NCBI GenBank assembly: GCA_913046335.1
Contig: CAJWSU010000034.1
Span: 1-13,138, forward strand
Source: TMED109 sp002684605
Lineage (GTDB): Bacteria > Pseudomonadota > Alphaproteobacteria > TMED109
DNA length: 13,138 bases
Direction: 5' to 3'
Below the pieces are notes generated by a model, which was not told the DNA's origin, ran no database searches, and worked only from the letters and a program-made list of their open reading frames with translations. Below, one piece after another: positions 1 through 7,981 of this stretch (its first letter is position 1; each line of letters begins with the position of its first letter). Position numbers and translations under genes: made by a program.

Positions 1-275
1 CTTTCTTGAGATTCAAATAAGTCAATTGCTTTAGCAATATATTTTTGCCAAATTTTATTTTCAGCAAGCTTTTTTCGTCTTTTTGCTCTATCATCTAAGC
101 TTTCATAACCATAAAGGTGTACTATTTCATTTAGTGGGCCAATTTCTGTATAAAAATAACCAATTTGATTACCTAAGATTTTTTTATGAACTTCCATTCC
201 TTCTTTTTCATATAATTCCATTAATGCATTAAGCTTTCCTGGCTTAATTTTATATGTCCTATGCTCAATAATCAT
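1..275 (-). CDS. NIPSNAP family protein, C-terminus cut by left window edge
   Basis: Reading leftward from the ATG at 275-273 gives an open frame of 91 codons that runs off the window. It opens MIIEHRTYKIKPGKLNALME, the usual start of NIPSNAP proteins (small ferredoxin-like alpha/beta domains, often about 100 aa), so only some 10-15 residues should be missing. Later landmarks fit the family: a GYFYTEIGPLNEIVHLYGY segment near residues 38-57, then a basic helix and a WQKYI segment. A Shine-Dalgarno AAGGAG sits at 290-285, nine bases before the ATG. The gene lies 51 bp downstream of the thiolase-like gene on the same strand, so the two probably form an operon. The biochemical role of bacterial NIPSNAP proteins is poorly defined. 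The family call is from sequence pattern; a role alongside acyl-CoA metabolism is inference. Confidence 0.82.
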   Translation of the reverse strand, partial: MIIEHRTYKIKPGKLNALMELYEKEGMEVHKKILGNQIGYFYTEIGPLNEIVHLYGYESLDDRAKRRKKLAENKIWQKYIAKAIDLFESQE

Positions 276-326
276 TTTTTTAATCTCCTTATATATTTTA
301 AATTATTAAATAATACACTATTAAAT

Positions 327-1859
327 TTAATTAGGAATAAATATGTTTAAACCATTTTTACTCCTAACCTTTCCTTTCGCATCAAGATAGTCACTAACCA
401 TCATTTCCTTCATAAGTTCTTTCGATTTTGGAGTGTTAGCAATAAAACGACTACCATTTTCCATTCTTCCAAATAAGATAGAATAGCTTGGTCCTTCTCT
501 ATCATTAATCACAGTATAAGTTTCGATTGAAGCATTACCATTTGGACTTAAATTTATTTTTGGTCCAATTAGCTTATCAATTTGTTTTTGGTATAAATTT
601 GGTTTTTTTACTAAAAATGGTTTTATTGGCTCTTCAGAAGAATATATACCTATTGACTGTTTAGTTATATAATTTCCATTAGCAGTAATAAGCCCTTTTG
701 TAGATTTATTTCTTACCCTGTTCATCATCTCTGAAATTGAGTGAGTTACATAATTATTTCCAGGCCCACCGAAATAAGGTAAGCCACCTGTTATAGTTAA
801 TTTTTTATCAGTATTTATATCAATACCCATTTCATCACAGGCTATTTTTATAGCAGAAGGAAAGCAGCTATAAATATCAAAAATATCTATATCATTTATA
901 TTACAATCAGCCATTTTTAGAGCTTCTGTACATGAAATATTCATTGCTGGAGAGCTATGAAAATTTATTCTATCACTTAAATACCAATGATCATTAGCAT
1001 CTGCACATCCATGCAAATAAACCCATTTATTTTTAGGAATCCCCATTTTTTTGGCATACTCTACATTTGTAAGTATAATTGCTGATGATTGATCAATAAA
1101 TGCATTTGCATTCATTAATTTTGTATAAGGAAAGCCAATGTAAGGATTTAAGTCATTGACAGTAGATATTTCTTCTGATGTATAACCTTGTTGTCTGACA
1201 GCTAAAGGATTGTTTTTAGCTATATTAGAAAACTTAGCTAAAATTCTTCCCATTTCCTTATTATGTTCTAAAATTGTTCTTTTTTCATTACCTCTGATAG
1301 CATTCTCTATTAAAGGATAGGCATAAATAGCCCCTTTCATACCATGATTATCCTCCAAGTTTGACCACCCTTTTTTATTAATACCCCATTCTTTAAATTC
1401 ACCTCCAGGGTTTTCATTCCAATCTAATTGGAGTCCTAGGCGTTGTGCTTTTTTTTGAGTATATAAAGATTCACCGCCTGCAATTAATGCAGTTTTAACT
1501 TCTCCTTTAGTTATTAACTCGCACATCCTATTAACAGACCATTGAGGCATATTTCCTCCAGCATAAGTATAAATATACTGTTTTACATTTTTACTATTTA
1601 TTCTGTTAGCTAATGATAAAGGTGGATTATGATACTTGCCAAATGGACATGTAAAACGCCAACTAGTATCTGAAAAAGACCGAATGACTAATATAGTATC
1701 AAGATTTTCTAAAATTATATTCCCTATTTCTGTATCATTTGCTGCTTCAAAACACGCTTTAGAAGTTAAATCCATAGGAGATAGTGCAATATTAGGATCT
1801 TTTTCTCTTTGTGTTATTTGGCCGCAACCAACTAAAATAGGTATTTTTGAATCATCCAT
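327..1859 (-). CDS. Thiolase-like protein (acetyl-CoA acetyltransferase family, degenerate active site)
   Basis: A 510-residue protein opening with PILVGCGQITQREKDPNIAL and a following SPMDLTSKAC segment, typical of the roughly 500-aa 'acetyl-CoA acetyltransferase' branch related to SCP-x thiolases. Other family landmarks are the FDIYSCFPSAIKIA segment near 327-340 and PYFGGPGNNYVTHSISEM near 361-378, whose His373 stands where thiolases carry the HGG histidine. Where a classical thiolase has the nucleophilic cysteine, this protein has GGNMPQ (101-106), and the C-terminal CxG motif is replaced by NGNY (394-397). Ordinary Claisen condensation or thiolysis is therefore doubtful; acyl-CoA binding or another acyl chemistry is possible. 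No strong Shine-Dalgarno precedes the ATG. The gene is divergent from the dehydratase and is followed on its own strand by the NIPSNAP gene. Family assignment is confident, reaction unknown. Confidence 0.85.
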   Translation of the reverse strand: MDDSKIPILVGCGQITQREKDPNIALSPMDLTSKACFEAANDTEIGNIILENLDTILVIRSFSDTSWRFTCPFGKYHNPPLSLANRINSKNVKQYIYTYAGGNMPQWSVNRMCELITKGEVKTALIAGGESLYTQKKAQRLGLQLDWNENPGGEFKEWGINKKGWSNLEDNHGMKGAIYAYPLIENAIRGNEKRTILEHNKEMGRILAKFSNIAKNNPLAVRQQGYTSEEISTVNDLNPYIGFPYTKLMNANAFIDQSSAIILTNVEYAKKMGIPKNKWVYLHGCADANDHWYLSDRINFHSSPAMNISCTEALKMADCNINDIDIFDIYSCFPSAIKIACDEMGIDINTDKKLTITGGLPYFGGPGNNYVTHSISEMMNRVRNKSTKGLITANGNYITKQSIGIYSSEEPIKPFLVKKPNLYQKQIDKLIGPKINLSPNGNASIETYTVINDREGPSYSILFGRMENGSRFIANTPKSKELMKEMMVSDYLDAKGKVRSKNGLNIFIPN

Positions 1860-1906
1860 ATTTAAACTTTATAAATTTTATTATTAACAACAATCAATAT
1901 TAAAAA

Positions 1907-1935
1907 TTAACAATTAATATGTATTCTGATATTAT
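1907..1935 (+). promoter_or_regulatory. Candidate sigma70 promoter for the sugar-acid dehydratase
   Basis: TTAACA at 1907-1912 is followed after exactly 17 bases by TATTAT at 1930-1935. The start codon lies 38 bases downstream of the -10, with GGGAGG at 1961-1966 seven bases before the ATG. In such AT-rich DNA chance matches are common, but spacing and position in the divergent gap are right. Confidence 0.5.
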
Positions 1936-1973
1936 AGTTAAAGTTTATACAGATATTATTGGGAGGTTAAATA

Positions 1974-3755
1974 ATGAGTTCTAAAAAATCAAATTATAAA
2001 TTAAGAAGTAGAGAATGGTTTGATAATCCTGAAGACCCAGGCAACACTTCTATTTATTTAGAACGCATAATGAATTATGGTTATACTCCTGAAGAATTAA
2101 CCTCTGGTAAACCAATAATAGGAATTGCACAAACAGGTTCTGATATATCTCCTTGTAATAGAATACACCTTAAATTAGCAGAACGTATTAGGGAAGGTAT
2201 TAGATCAGCTGGAGGAATTGCTTTTGAATTTCCTGTTCACCCAATTCAAGAAACATTAAAGAGACCTACTGCATCATTAGATAGAAATCTCTCTTATTTA
2301 GGTCTCGTGGAAATATTACATGGTTATCCTATTGATGGAGTCGTCTTAACAACGGGCTGCGATAAAACTACACCTGCATGCTTAATGGCAGCAGCTACGG
2401 TAAATATACCGGCTATCGTTCTTAACGGTGGACCAATGTTAGATGGTTGGCATAAAGGAAAATTAGCAGGTTCTGGAATGGCTGTTTGGGATAGCCGAGT
2501 AGAATTGGCAGCAGGTAGAATTGATTATAAAGAATTTGTAGACATAGTTACATCATCTGCACCTTCAGATGGGCATTGTAATACTATGGGTACTGCCTCA
2601 ACTATGAATTCTTTGGCAGAGGCCCTCGGCATGAGTTTAACAGGAAATGCAAATATACCAGCACCTTATAGAGAGCGTGGTCAAATGGCCTATAGAACTG
2701 GTTTAAGAATAGTGGATATGGTTAAAGAAGAATTAACTCCTTCAAAAATTATGACACGAGAAGCGATTGAAAATACAATAATAGTTAATACAGCAATAGG
2801 TGGATCAACAAATGCACAAATGCACTTAACAGCAATAGCAAGGCATATGGGAATAGAGCTTGAAACAGAAGCATGGCAAAAAATTGGCTATGATATTCCT
2901 TTAATGGCGAATATACAACCTGCAGGAAAATATTTATGTGAAAGTTATCATAGAGCTGGAGGAACAGCCGCTATAATGTCAGAACTTTTAAAACATAAAA
3001 AATTAAATGGTACTGTTTTAACTGCTTCGGGAAAAACACTAGCTGAAAACTTAAAAGGTATAGAAATTAAAGACCATGATGTAATAACACCATATAATAA
3101 ACCTTTAATGGAAAGAGCAGGTTTTATAGTTTTAAAAGGTAACCTATTTGATGCTGCTATAATGAAAACCTCTGTTATTTCTGACAACTTTAGGTCTAAA
3201 TTTTTATCAAAACCTGGAAAAGAGGGGGTTTTAGAAGGAAATGCTATAGTATTTGAGGGATCGGAAGACTACCATAATAGAGTTAATGATAAAAATCTTA
3301 ACATGAATGAAAATTCAATTCTTGTCATACGTGGAGCAGGTCCAGTTGGTTGGCCAGGCTCAGCTGAAGTTGTTAACATGCAACCTTCAGATGATCTTAT
3401 TAAAAAAGGAATAAAAGAATTACCTTGTATAGGAGATGGAAGACAGTCAGGTACCTCTGCAGCTCCTTCTATTCTTAATGCTTCTCCTGAGAGTGCAGTT
3501 GGCGGTGGATTAGCCTGGTTAAAAACTGGAGATATGATTAAAATAGACTTAAATAATTATACTGCAGATATGCTAATTGATGAAGAAGAAATAGAGAAAA
3601 GAAAACTAGATGGAGTACCTCCATATCCAGAAAGTCAAACACCATGGCAAGAAATTTATAGAAAAAATGTAGGACAGATAGATAAAGGGGCTGTTTTAGA
3701 AGACTCTATAAAATTTCAAGATATTAAAAAGGATTTACCAAGAAATAATCATTAA
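1974..3755 (+). CDS. IlvD/Edd family dehydratase, D-xylonate/sugar-acid dehydratase type
   Basis: A 593-residue cytoplasmic Fe-S dehydratase of the IlvD/Edd family, expected to remove water from an aldonic acid to give a 2-keto-3-deoxy acid. Candidate cluster or metal cysteines are Cys61 (SPCNRIH), Cys129 (TTGCDKT) and Cys202 (GHCNTMG). As I recall it, the protein closely follows Caulobacter crescentus XylD throughout: RSREWFDNPED near the start, YLERIMNYG, GKPIIGIAQTGSDISPCNR, PAPYRERGQMAYRTG, GAGPVGWPGSAEVVNMQP, GDGRQSGTSAAPSILNASPE, and the closing LPRNNH. Length also matches (about 591 aa). D-xylonate (EC 4.2.1.82) or L-arabinonate are the likeliest substrates, but relatives are promiscuous and no other pentose genes are nearby. 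The start is fixed by the GGGAGG site. It ends only 12 bp before the convergent membrane-protein gene. Confidence 0.92.
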   Translation: MSSKKSNYKLRSREWFDNPEDPGNTSIYLERIMNYGYTPEELTSGKPIIGIAQTGSDISPCNRIHLKLAERIREGIRSAGGIAFEFPVHPIQETLKRPTASLDRNLSYLGLVEILHGYPIDGVVLTTGCDKTTPACLMAAATVNIPAIVLNGGPMLDGWHKGKLAGSGMAVWDSRVELAAGRIDYKEFVDIVTSSAPSDGHCNTMGTASTMNSLAEALGMSLTGNANIPAPYRERGQMAYRTGLRIVDMVKEELTPSKIMTREAIENTIIVNTAIGGSTNAQMHLTAIARHMGIELETEAWQKIGYDIPLMANIQPAGKYLCESYHRAGGTAAIMSELLKHKKLNGTVLTASGKTLAENLKGIEIKDHDVITPYNKPLMERAGFIVLKGNLFDAAIMKTSVISDNFRSKFLSKPGKEGVLEGNAIVFEGSEDYHNRVNDKNLNMNENSILVIRGAGPVGWPGSAEVVNMQPSDDLIKKGIKELPCIGDGRQSGTSAAPSILNASPESAVGGGLAWLKTGDMIKIDLNNYTADMLIDEEEIEKRKLDGVPPYPESQTPWQEIYRKNVGQIDKGAVLEDSIKFQDIKKDLPRNNH

Positions 3756-3767
3756 TATTTAATTTAA

Positions 3768-3992
3768 TTAATAATGATAAATATCATGGTCACTCACAGT
3801 ATGCTCATCTTTTGCTCTACCAGTGCCAAAACCAGTTTGCTTATTAGGTAGTTTTTTAATAGGTTTTTCTAAATTTAATAGCTTGGATTTAATTATTTTT
3901 AGCTCTAAATTTATTTTTTTAATTCTATAAAACAGATAAAAAATTATCATTGCATTAATAAAAGCTACGCCAAGATAAATTAATTTAATCAT
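3768..3992 (-). CDS. Small membrane-anchored coiled-coil protein, unknown function
   Basis: A 74-residue protein from the ATG at 3992. An in-frame ATG two codons earlier (3998) would add two residues, but AGGA at 4002-3999 abuts that codon, whereas it is six bases from the 3992 ATG, so the latter is preferred. Residues about 3-21 form one hydrophobic span. They are followed by a Lys/Leu/Ile-rich stretch with heptad-like spacing (about 22-45, likely a short coiled coil) and a polar tail rich in Thr, Asp and His. Topology is probably N-in or N-out single span with a cytoplasmic coil; I cannot decide. It follows the YaiI gene within a few bases and is probably the last gene of the RRM-YaiI transcript. 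No family recognised. Confidence 0.65.
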   Translation of the reverse strand: MIKLIYLGVAFINAMIIFYLFYRIKKINLELKIIKSKLLNLEKPIKKLPNKQTGFGTGRAKDEHTVSDHDIYHY

Positions 3993-4000
3993 GCTCATTC

Positions 4001-4453
4001 CTATTTTTTATCTTTTGTTACTATAAGCTTATCTAAAGCATTAGCAAATTTACCACTATCCTTACTAGTGAAACTATCAGGTCCACCTGTTATAACACCA
4101 TCATTACGAAGAGAACTCATAAAATCTCTCATATCAGATATACCTCCTATATTATTCTTATCATATACTTTTCCACGTGGATCTAGACCTAATGCACCCT
4201 TCTCAACTATACGAACTGCTAATGGTATGTCTGCAGTTATAACTAAATCTCCAATTAAGCAATCTTCTACAATCTTATCATCTGCTATATCTGGACCTTG
4301 ATTAACAAGAATAAAATTAATATAGTTTGATTCAGGTAAGGAAAGCCAACTATTGGCTACAAAATTGGTTATGACTTCTCTTTTAATTGCTGCCCTAAAT
4401 AATATATCTTTAATTAGCTTAGGACAAGCATCAGCATCTACCCATATTCTCAT
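4001..4453 (-). CDS. YaiI/YqxD family protein (UPF0178, DUF188)
   Basis: A 150-residue protein opening MRIWVDADACPKLIKDIL, the hallmark of the DUF188/YaiI/YqxD family. It keeps the DADACP motif (residues 6-11), the GPDIADDKI segment, DLVITADIPLA and a GLDPRGKVYD segment. These acidic motifs recall PIN-like nuclease folds, so an RNA-related role is often suspected, but the function is not established. Length matches the family (about 145-160 aa). The start codon ATG (4453-4451) shares a base with the TAA stop of the upstream RRM gene (TAATG), so translation is probably coupled to it. Pairing with an RNA-binding protein is consistent with, but does not prove, a role in RNA handling. Confidence 0.9.
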   Translation of the reverse strand: MRIWVDADACPKLIKDILFRAAIKREVITNFVANSWLSLPESNYINFILVNQGPDIADDKIVEDCLIGDLVITADIPLAVRIVEKGALGLDPRGKVYDKNNIGGISDMRDFMSSLRNDGVITGGPDSFTSKDSGKFANALDKLIVTKDKK

Positions 4454-4695
4454 TAGTTTTGGTTTGAACGTTTAACACGTATTTTTTCCTTAAGAACTTT
4501 TGTACCATGTAATTTTTCAATTGCTTTTTCTGCCTCTCTCTCAACTGGCATTTCAACAAAGCCAAATCCTTTTGATTTACCTGTTTCATCATCAGTGACT
4601 ATATTACAGCTTTTAACATCCCCATAAGCTATAAACATTTCTTCTAATTCTGCAACTGTTAGTTCGCGAGGCAGGTTTAGGGTAATAATTTTCAT
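4453..4695 (-). CDS. Single-RRM RNA-binding protein
   Basis: An 80-residue protein consisting of one RNA recognition motif, like bacterial and cyanobacterial Rbp-type proteins. RNP2 is visible as IITLNLP (residues 3-9) and RNP1 as KGFGFVEM near residue 42-49; the remainder fits the beta-alpha-beta-beta-alpha-beta pattern and ends in a basic KRSNQN tail. The frame can be extended 12 codons upstream to an ATG at 4731, but the ATG at 4695 has AGAGGAG at 4707-4701 five bases away and starts directly at the first RRM strand, so it is the true start. The stop overlaps the YaiI start. The gene lies 76 bp downstream of thiC and may be read from that promoter or its own. RNA targets are unknown; a chaperone-like or cold-related role is possible. 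Confidence 0.9.
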   Translation of the reverse strand: MKIITLNLPRELTVAELEEMFIAYGDVKSCNIVTDDETGKSKGFGFVEMPVEREAEKAIEKLHGTKVLKEKIRVKRSNQN

Positions 4696-4771
4696 TTGAT
4701 CTCCTCTAAAGAATATATCTTTGGGTATCACAATTTAATCACAATGCCTATAGTAAAACTTAGTAATAGTT

Positions 4772-6553
4772 TTATTTATCTATGTATATTTTACCTTTTT
4801 CTTTATACTTTTCAGCCATTTTTTCTAAACCCTCTTTTTGAGCCTCACTTCTTATATCGTGAGATATCTTCATAGAACAAAATTTTGGACCACACATAGA
4901 ACAAAAATGTGCTACTTTATGAGCCTCTTTTGGTAAAGTTTGATCATGAAAATTTTTTGCTGTATCTGGGTCTAAAGATAAATTGAACTGGTCTTCCCAA
5001 CGAAATTCAAATCTAGCACGTGATAATGCATCATCTCTAGCTTGTGCACCAGGCATTCCTTTAGCTAAATCTGCTGCATGAGCAGCTATTTTGTATGTAA
5101 TTACTCCTACTTTAACATCATCTCTATCAGGTAACCCTAAATGCTCTTTTGGTGTTACATAACATAGCATCGCACATCCATACCAACCTATCATTGCAGC
5201 ACCAATCCCTGATGTTATATGATCATACCCAGGTGCTATATCAGTAGTTAATGGGCCCAATGTATAAAATGGAGCTTCATGACAACATTCAAGCTGCTTA
5301 TCCATATTCTCTTTAATTTTATGCATTGCAACATGTCCTGGGCCTTCAATCATTACTTGGCAATCCTTGTCCCATGCAATTTTTGTAAGCTCTCCTAATG
5401 TTTCTAATTCTGCAAATTGAGCTTCATCATTTGCATCAGCTATTGAGCCAGGACGAAGTCCATCACCTAAAGAAAAACTAACATCATAAGCACGGCAGAT
5501 ATCACATATTTCATCAAAATGTTCATATAAAAAACTTTCTTTATGATGAGATAAACACCATTTTGCCATAATTGATCCACCTCTAGACACTATTCCAGTG
5601 ACTCTATTTACTGTCATAGGGACCATATGAAGTCTTACTCCAGCATGTATTGTAAAATAATCAACGCCCTGTTCAGCTTGCTCTATAAGGGTATCTCTAA
5701 AGATTTCCCATGTTAGATCTTCCGCAATTCCTTTTACTTTTTCTAATGCCTGATAAATGGGAACTGTTCCAATAGGAACTGGAGAATTTCTTATGATCCA
5801 TTCTCTAGTATTATGTATATTTTTTCCTGTAGAAAGGTCCATTACAGTATCTGCGCCCCATCTTATAGACCAAACTAATTTATCTACCTCCTCTTCCATT
5901 GAAGAAGTTATTGCTGATGTTCCCATATTAGCATTAATCTTTACAAGAAAGTTTCTGCCTATTATCATTGGTTCTACTTCAGGGTGATTAATATTTACTG
6001 GAATGATAGCTTTACCATTAGCAACTTCATCTCTTACAAATTCTGGAGTAACGTAATTAGGAATATTTGCTCCCCAATCATTTCCGTCTCTAGAAATAAT
6101 CTCTCCTCTTAGCTGGTTTTCTCTTATTGCAATATATTCCATTTCAGGCGTTATTATACCTTTTCTAGCATAATATAATTGTGTTACAGCTTTATCAGAT
6201 TTTGCTTTTAAAGGTTTGATTTTTCTAGAAAATTCAGGCGTAATATTTTTCTTAGATACAAAGCCATTATCATAATCTTTAATCTCTCTCCCTTCATAAC
6301 TTTCCACATCTCCTCTAGAAAGTATCCAATTTTTTCTTATGCTTTTTAATCCTTCATTAATATCTGTTTGAATACTATTATCTGTATAAGGACCAGAGCT
6401 ATCATAAACAACTACAGGGTCTTCACCAGAAGTTGGATGAAGCGATATTTCTCTCATAGGAACATTAATATCTTTATATATCTTTCCTTTTACGTATATT
6501 TTTTTTGAAGCCGCTAAATTACCTGTAGTAATTTTTGGTTTTATATAGTTCAT
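4772..6553 (-). CDS. thiC: Phosphomethylpyrimidine synthase ThiC
   Basis: ThiC is a radical-SAM enzyme that converts aminoimidazole ribotide (AIR) to hydroxymethylpyrimidine phosphate for thiamine biosynthesis. The C-terminal cluster motif CSMCGPKFC (CX2CX4C, cysteines 551, 554 and 559) is intact. Other family segments are clear: VPMREISLHPTSGEDPVVVY, TQLYYARKGIITPEMEYIA, a MGTSAITSSMEEEVDKLVW stretch, SRGGSIMAKWCLSHHKESFL and IEGPGHVAMHKIKENMDKQ. An ATG at 6565 would add four residues, but it has no ribosome site; GGAG at 6563-6560, which overlaps that ATG, lies six bases before the ATG at 6553, so 593 residues are preferred. The leader carries a TPP riboswitch, so expression should fall when thiamine is sufficient. 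No other thi genes are in the window. Confidence 0.97.
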   Translation of the reverse strand: MNYIKPKITTGNLAASKKIYVKGKIYKDINVPMREISLHPTSGEDPVVVYDSSGPYTDNSIQTDINEGLKSIRKNWILSRGDVESYEGREIKDYDNGFVSKKNITPEFSRKIKPLKAKSDKAVTQLYYARKGIITPEMEYIAIRENQLRGEIISRDGNDWGANIPNYVTPEFVRDEVANGKAIIPVNINHPEVEPMIIGRNFLVKINANMGTSAITSSMEEEVDKLVWSIRWGADTVMDLSTGKNIHNTREWIIRNSPVPIGTVPIYQALEKVKGIAEDLTWEIFRDTLIEQAEQGVDYFTIHAGVRLHMVPMTVNRVTGIVSRGGSIMAKWCLSHHKESFLYEHFDEICDICRAYDVSFSLGDGLRPGSIADANDEAQFAELETLGELTKIAWDKDCQVMIEGPGHVAMHKIKENMDKQLECCHEAPFYTLGPLTTDIAPGYDHITSGIGAAMIGWYGCAMLCYVTPKEHLGLPDRDDVKVGVITYKIAAHAADLAKGMPGAQARDDALSRARFEFRWEDQFNLSLDPDTAKNFHDQTLPKEAHKVAHFCSMCGPKFCSMKISHDIRSEAQKEGLEKMAEKYKEKGKIYIDK

Positions 6554-6609
6554 CTTATTCTCCATTTGATAAGAGAAAATAATATATTTATTAATAAATC
6601 CATTAAAAT

Positions 6610-6686
6610 ATTACACTCCCTATGTCAGCATTATCTGACAGGTTATAAGGGTATATTCTCAGCCAATTAGCACCCCCGTTTTCATT
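6610..6686 (-). ncRNA. TPP riboswitch (THI element) in the thiC leader
   Basis: Read on the minus strand, the leader has the conserved THI-box parts in order: CGGGGGTGC (6678-6670), GGCTGAGAATATACCCTT (6664-6647), AACCTG (6643-6638), and the GTCAG-ATAATG-CTGAC hairpin (6639-6624) followed by TAGGGAG. These match the pyrimidine- and pyrophosphate-sensing arms of TPP aptamers. The closing P1 helix is short and its outer limits are approximate. The aptamer ends about 60 bases before the thiC start. A TTCTC (6577-6573) can pair with GAGAA of the Shine-Dalgarno (6562-6558), which suggests translational control. Confidence 0.95.
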
Positions 6687-6690
6687 AAGT

Positions 6691-6718
6691 AAAATAGTAA
6701 TTCTAAATATAGTGTCAA
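6691..6718 (-). promoter_or_regulatory. Promoter for thiC
   Basis: On the minus strand a perfect TTGACA (6718-6713) is followed after 16 bases by TATTTT (6696-6691). Transcription would start near 6684, immediately before the riboswitch, which is the expected arrangement. Confidence 0.7.
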
Positions 6719-6790
6719 ATATTTAATTTAATAACTTTTTTTTTTGTGATATAAATTATAATATAAATAATTAAATTTATTGGATACAGT

Positions 6791-7021
6791 ATGTCAAAAA
6801 TCATGAAAGCATCTTTTGGAACACTCGCTGACCCTAAGAGGATAGCCAGAGGAAGTGCATCAAATGTTATTAAAAAAGGAGCATTTTATACATTTTCTTT
6901 AACTATTGATAACGAAGATATTAGGGAATATTCTTTTACAGATAGAGCAAGAGCAGACACAATGAGGCAAATCTTAATGAGTCATCTGGAAAAGAAGATT
7001 ATAGATGACCTTAATAAATAG
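6791..7021 (+). CDS. Conserved-looking small protein, unknown function
   Basis: A 76-residue soluble protein with no signal peptide or membrane span and no recognised family. It is rich in Lys, Arg and Ser, with several alternating hydrophobic positions (about 31-39 and 44-48) followed by a probable C-terminal helix containing RARADTMRQILMSHLEKK. A second Met at residue 5 is an alternative start. The ribosome site is weak (GGA nine bases before the first ATG), and a TATAAT at 6757-6762 could be its -10 box. The gene is divergent from thiC. Coding is supported by an uninterrupted frame with ordinary amino-acid composition in an otherwise stop-rich AT sequence. Function cannot be inferred from the sequence. 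Confidence 0.7.
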   Translation: MSKIMKASFGTLADPKRIARGSASNVIKKGAFYTFSLTIDNEDIREYSFTDRARADTMRQILMSHLEKKIIDDLNK

Positions 7022-7161
7022 AGTTAATTAATTTTCTCTAATTAAATACTATATAATAAATACATGTTCATCAAATGTTTATATCTAAATAGTCCTTAGG
7101 TTTGTAACTCAATATTTTCTCTGCTAGAGTTCTTACAAGTTCAATAAATAAAGGATTTTTT

Positions 7162-7575
7162 ATGGTAGAAAAATTAGTATTAAACTTGATAAAAAGAAAA
7201 TGCATTACAATTAAAGTAGATTCAACAATTTCTAATTTAACTGATTTACTAACCTTACATGATATAGGAGCAGTAATTGTAGTGGATAAAAATAACAAAC
7301 CTATTGGAATAGTCTCTGAAAGAGATGTAATTAAAAATTATAGTAAAAATTATAATGATATAAAAAATATTATGACTAATAAATTAATTTCATGTGATTT
7401 ATCTATTTCATCTACTAACTTATTGGAAATAATGAATAAAAACAAAGTTAGACATGTTCCTATTATAAATAATGATGAATTGTTAGGAATAGTATCAATA
7501 GGAGATGTTGTAAAAAGATTGATTGAAACGTACGAAAATGAAAATACAAATTTAAAAGCTTTTATTAATTCTTAA
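7162..7575 (+). CDS. CBS-domain pair protein
   Basis: A 137-residue stand-alone protein made of two CBS motifs (a Bateman module), roughly residues 12-60 and 68-125. Repeated features are visible: DIGAVIVVDKNNKPIGIVSERDVI in the first and VRHVPIINNDELLGIVSIGDVV in the second, including the G-I-V-S-x-x-D signature in both halves. Such modules bind adenine nucleotides (AMP, ATP, SAM) and act as sensors or regulators of partner proteins. No partner is fused or obviously adjacent, so the target is unknown. AAAGGA at 7150-7155 lies six bases before the ATG. No membrane segment is present, so it should be cytoplasmic. Confidence 0.92.
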   Translation: MVEKLVLNLIKRKCITIKVDSTISNLTDLLTLHDIGAVIVVDKNNKPIGIVSERDVIKNYSKNYNDIKNIMTNKLISCDLSISSTNLLEIMNKNKVRHVPIINNDELLGIVSIGDVVKRLIETYENENTNLKAFINS

Positions 7576-7701
7576 ATTTACTGTATTATTATAATTTTGC
7601 TCTGCATGTAACTAATTATAATAAAAAATCTTCCATGAATACATTTTCAAAAAATAAATTTATAAAAACTATTTGTAACTTTAGTTTAAATATTTATTAT
7701 T

Positions 7702-7914
7702 CTATTTATTAGTGTAAGTACTATTATCTCTGGTATTACATCTAGAGTTTTTAATTATTATAGCCTCACACTTAGTTTTTTCGTCCTCAATATATTTTGC
7801 TTCTAATTCAGGATATACATGTGCAATTGCATGTTGCTCTAAATTTTCATGCGAATAAGATACATTTATAAAAAACAACATAGTATTGAAAATAATTAAA
7901 AATAATAATTTCAT
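7702..7914 (-). CDS. Small exported protein, unknown function
   Basis: A 70-residue protein beginning MKLLFLIIFNTMLFFINVSY, a clear Sec-type signal peptide with likely cleavage around residue 21. The mature part, about 49 residues, is polar, starts with HENLEQHAIAH, is acidic in the middle and contains two cysteines (a KCEA and an SRCN context) that could form one disulfide in the periplasm. GGGGG just upstream (7925-7921 region) serves as ribosome site. It lies 67 bp downstream of the glyoxalase I gene's stop side on the same strand and might be co-transcribed with it. No family recognised. Confidence 0.6.
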   Translation of the reverse strand: MKLLFLIIFNTMLFFINVSYSHENLEQHAIAHVYPELEAKYIEDEKTKCEAIIIKNSRCNTRDNSTYTNK

Positions 7915-7981
7915 AACACCCCCATAAAGTATACTTTTATAGGTAAAAAACAGATCTTATTATATATATATTTCTTTTATT

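Noticed and set aside
4754..4774. TAAAACT/AGTTTTA hairpin at the thiC stop as a terminator
   Set aside because: Only seven AT-rich pairs, overlapping the stop codon, with no clear T-run; easily due to base composition.
7626..7720. 25-codon plus-strand ORF beginning MNTFSKNKF
   Set aside because: No ribosome site and a Lys/Asn/Ile/Tyr-rich composition typical of random AT-rich translation.
7924..7950. ATAAA-GTATAC-TTTTAT near-palindrome upstream of the small exported gene
   Set aside because: Short, imperfect and AT-only apart from two bases; no T-run or matching site elsewhere.
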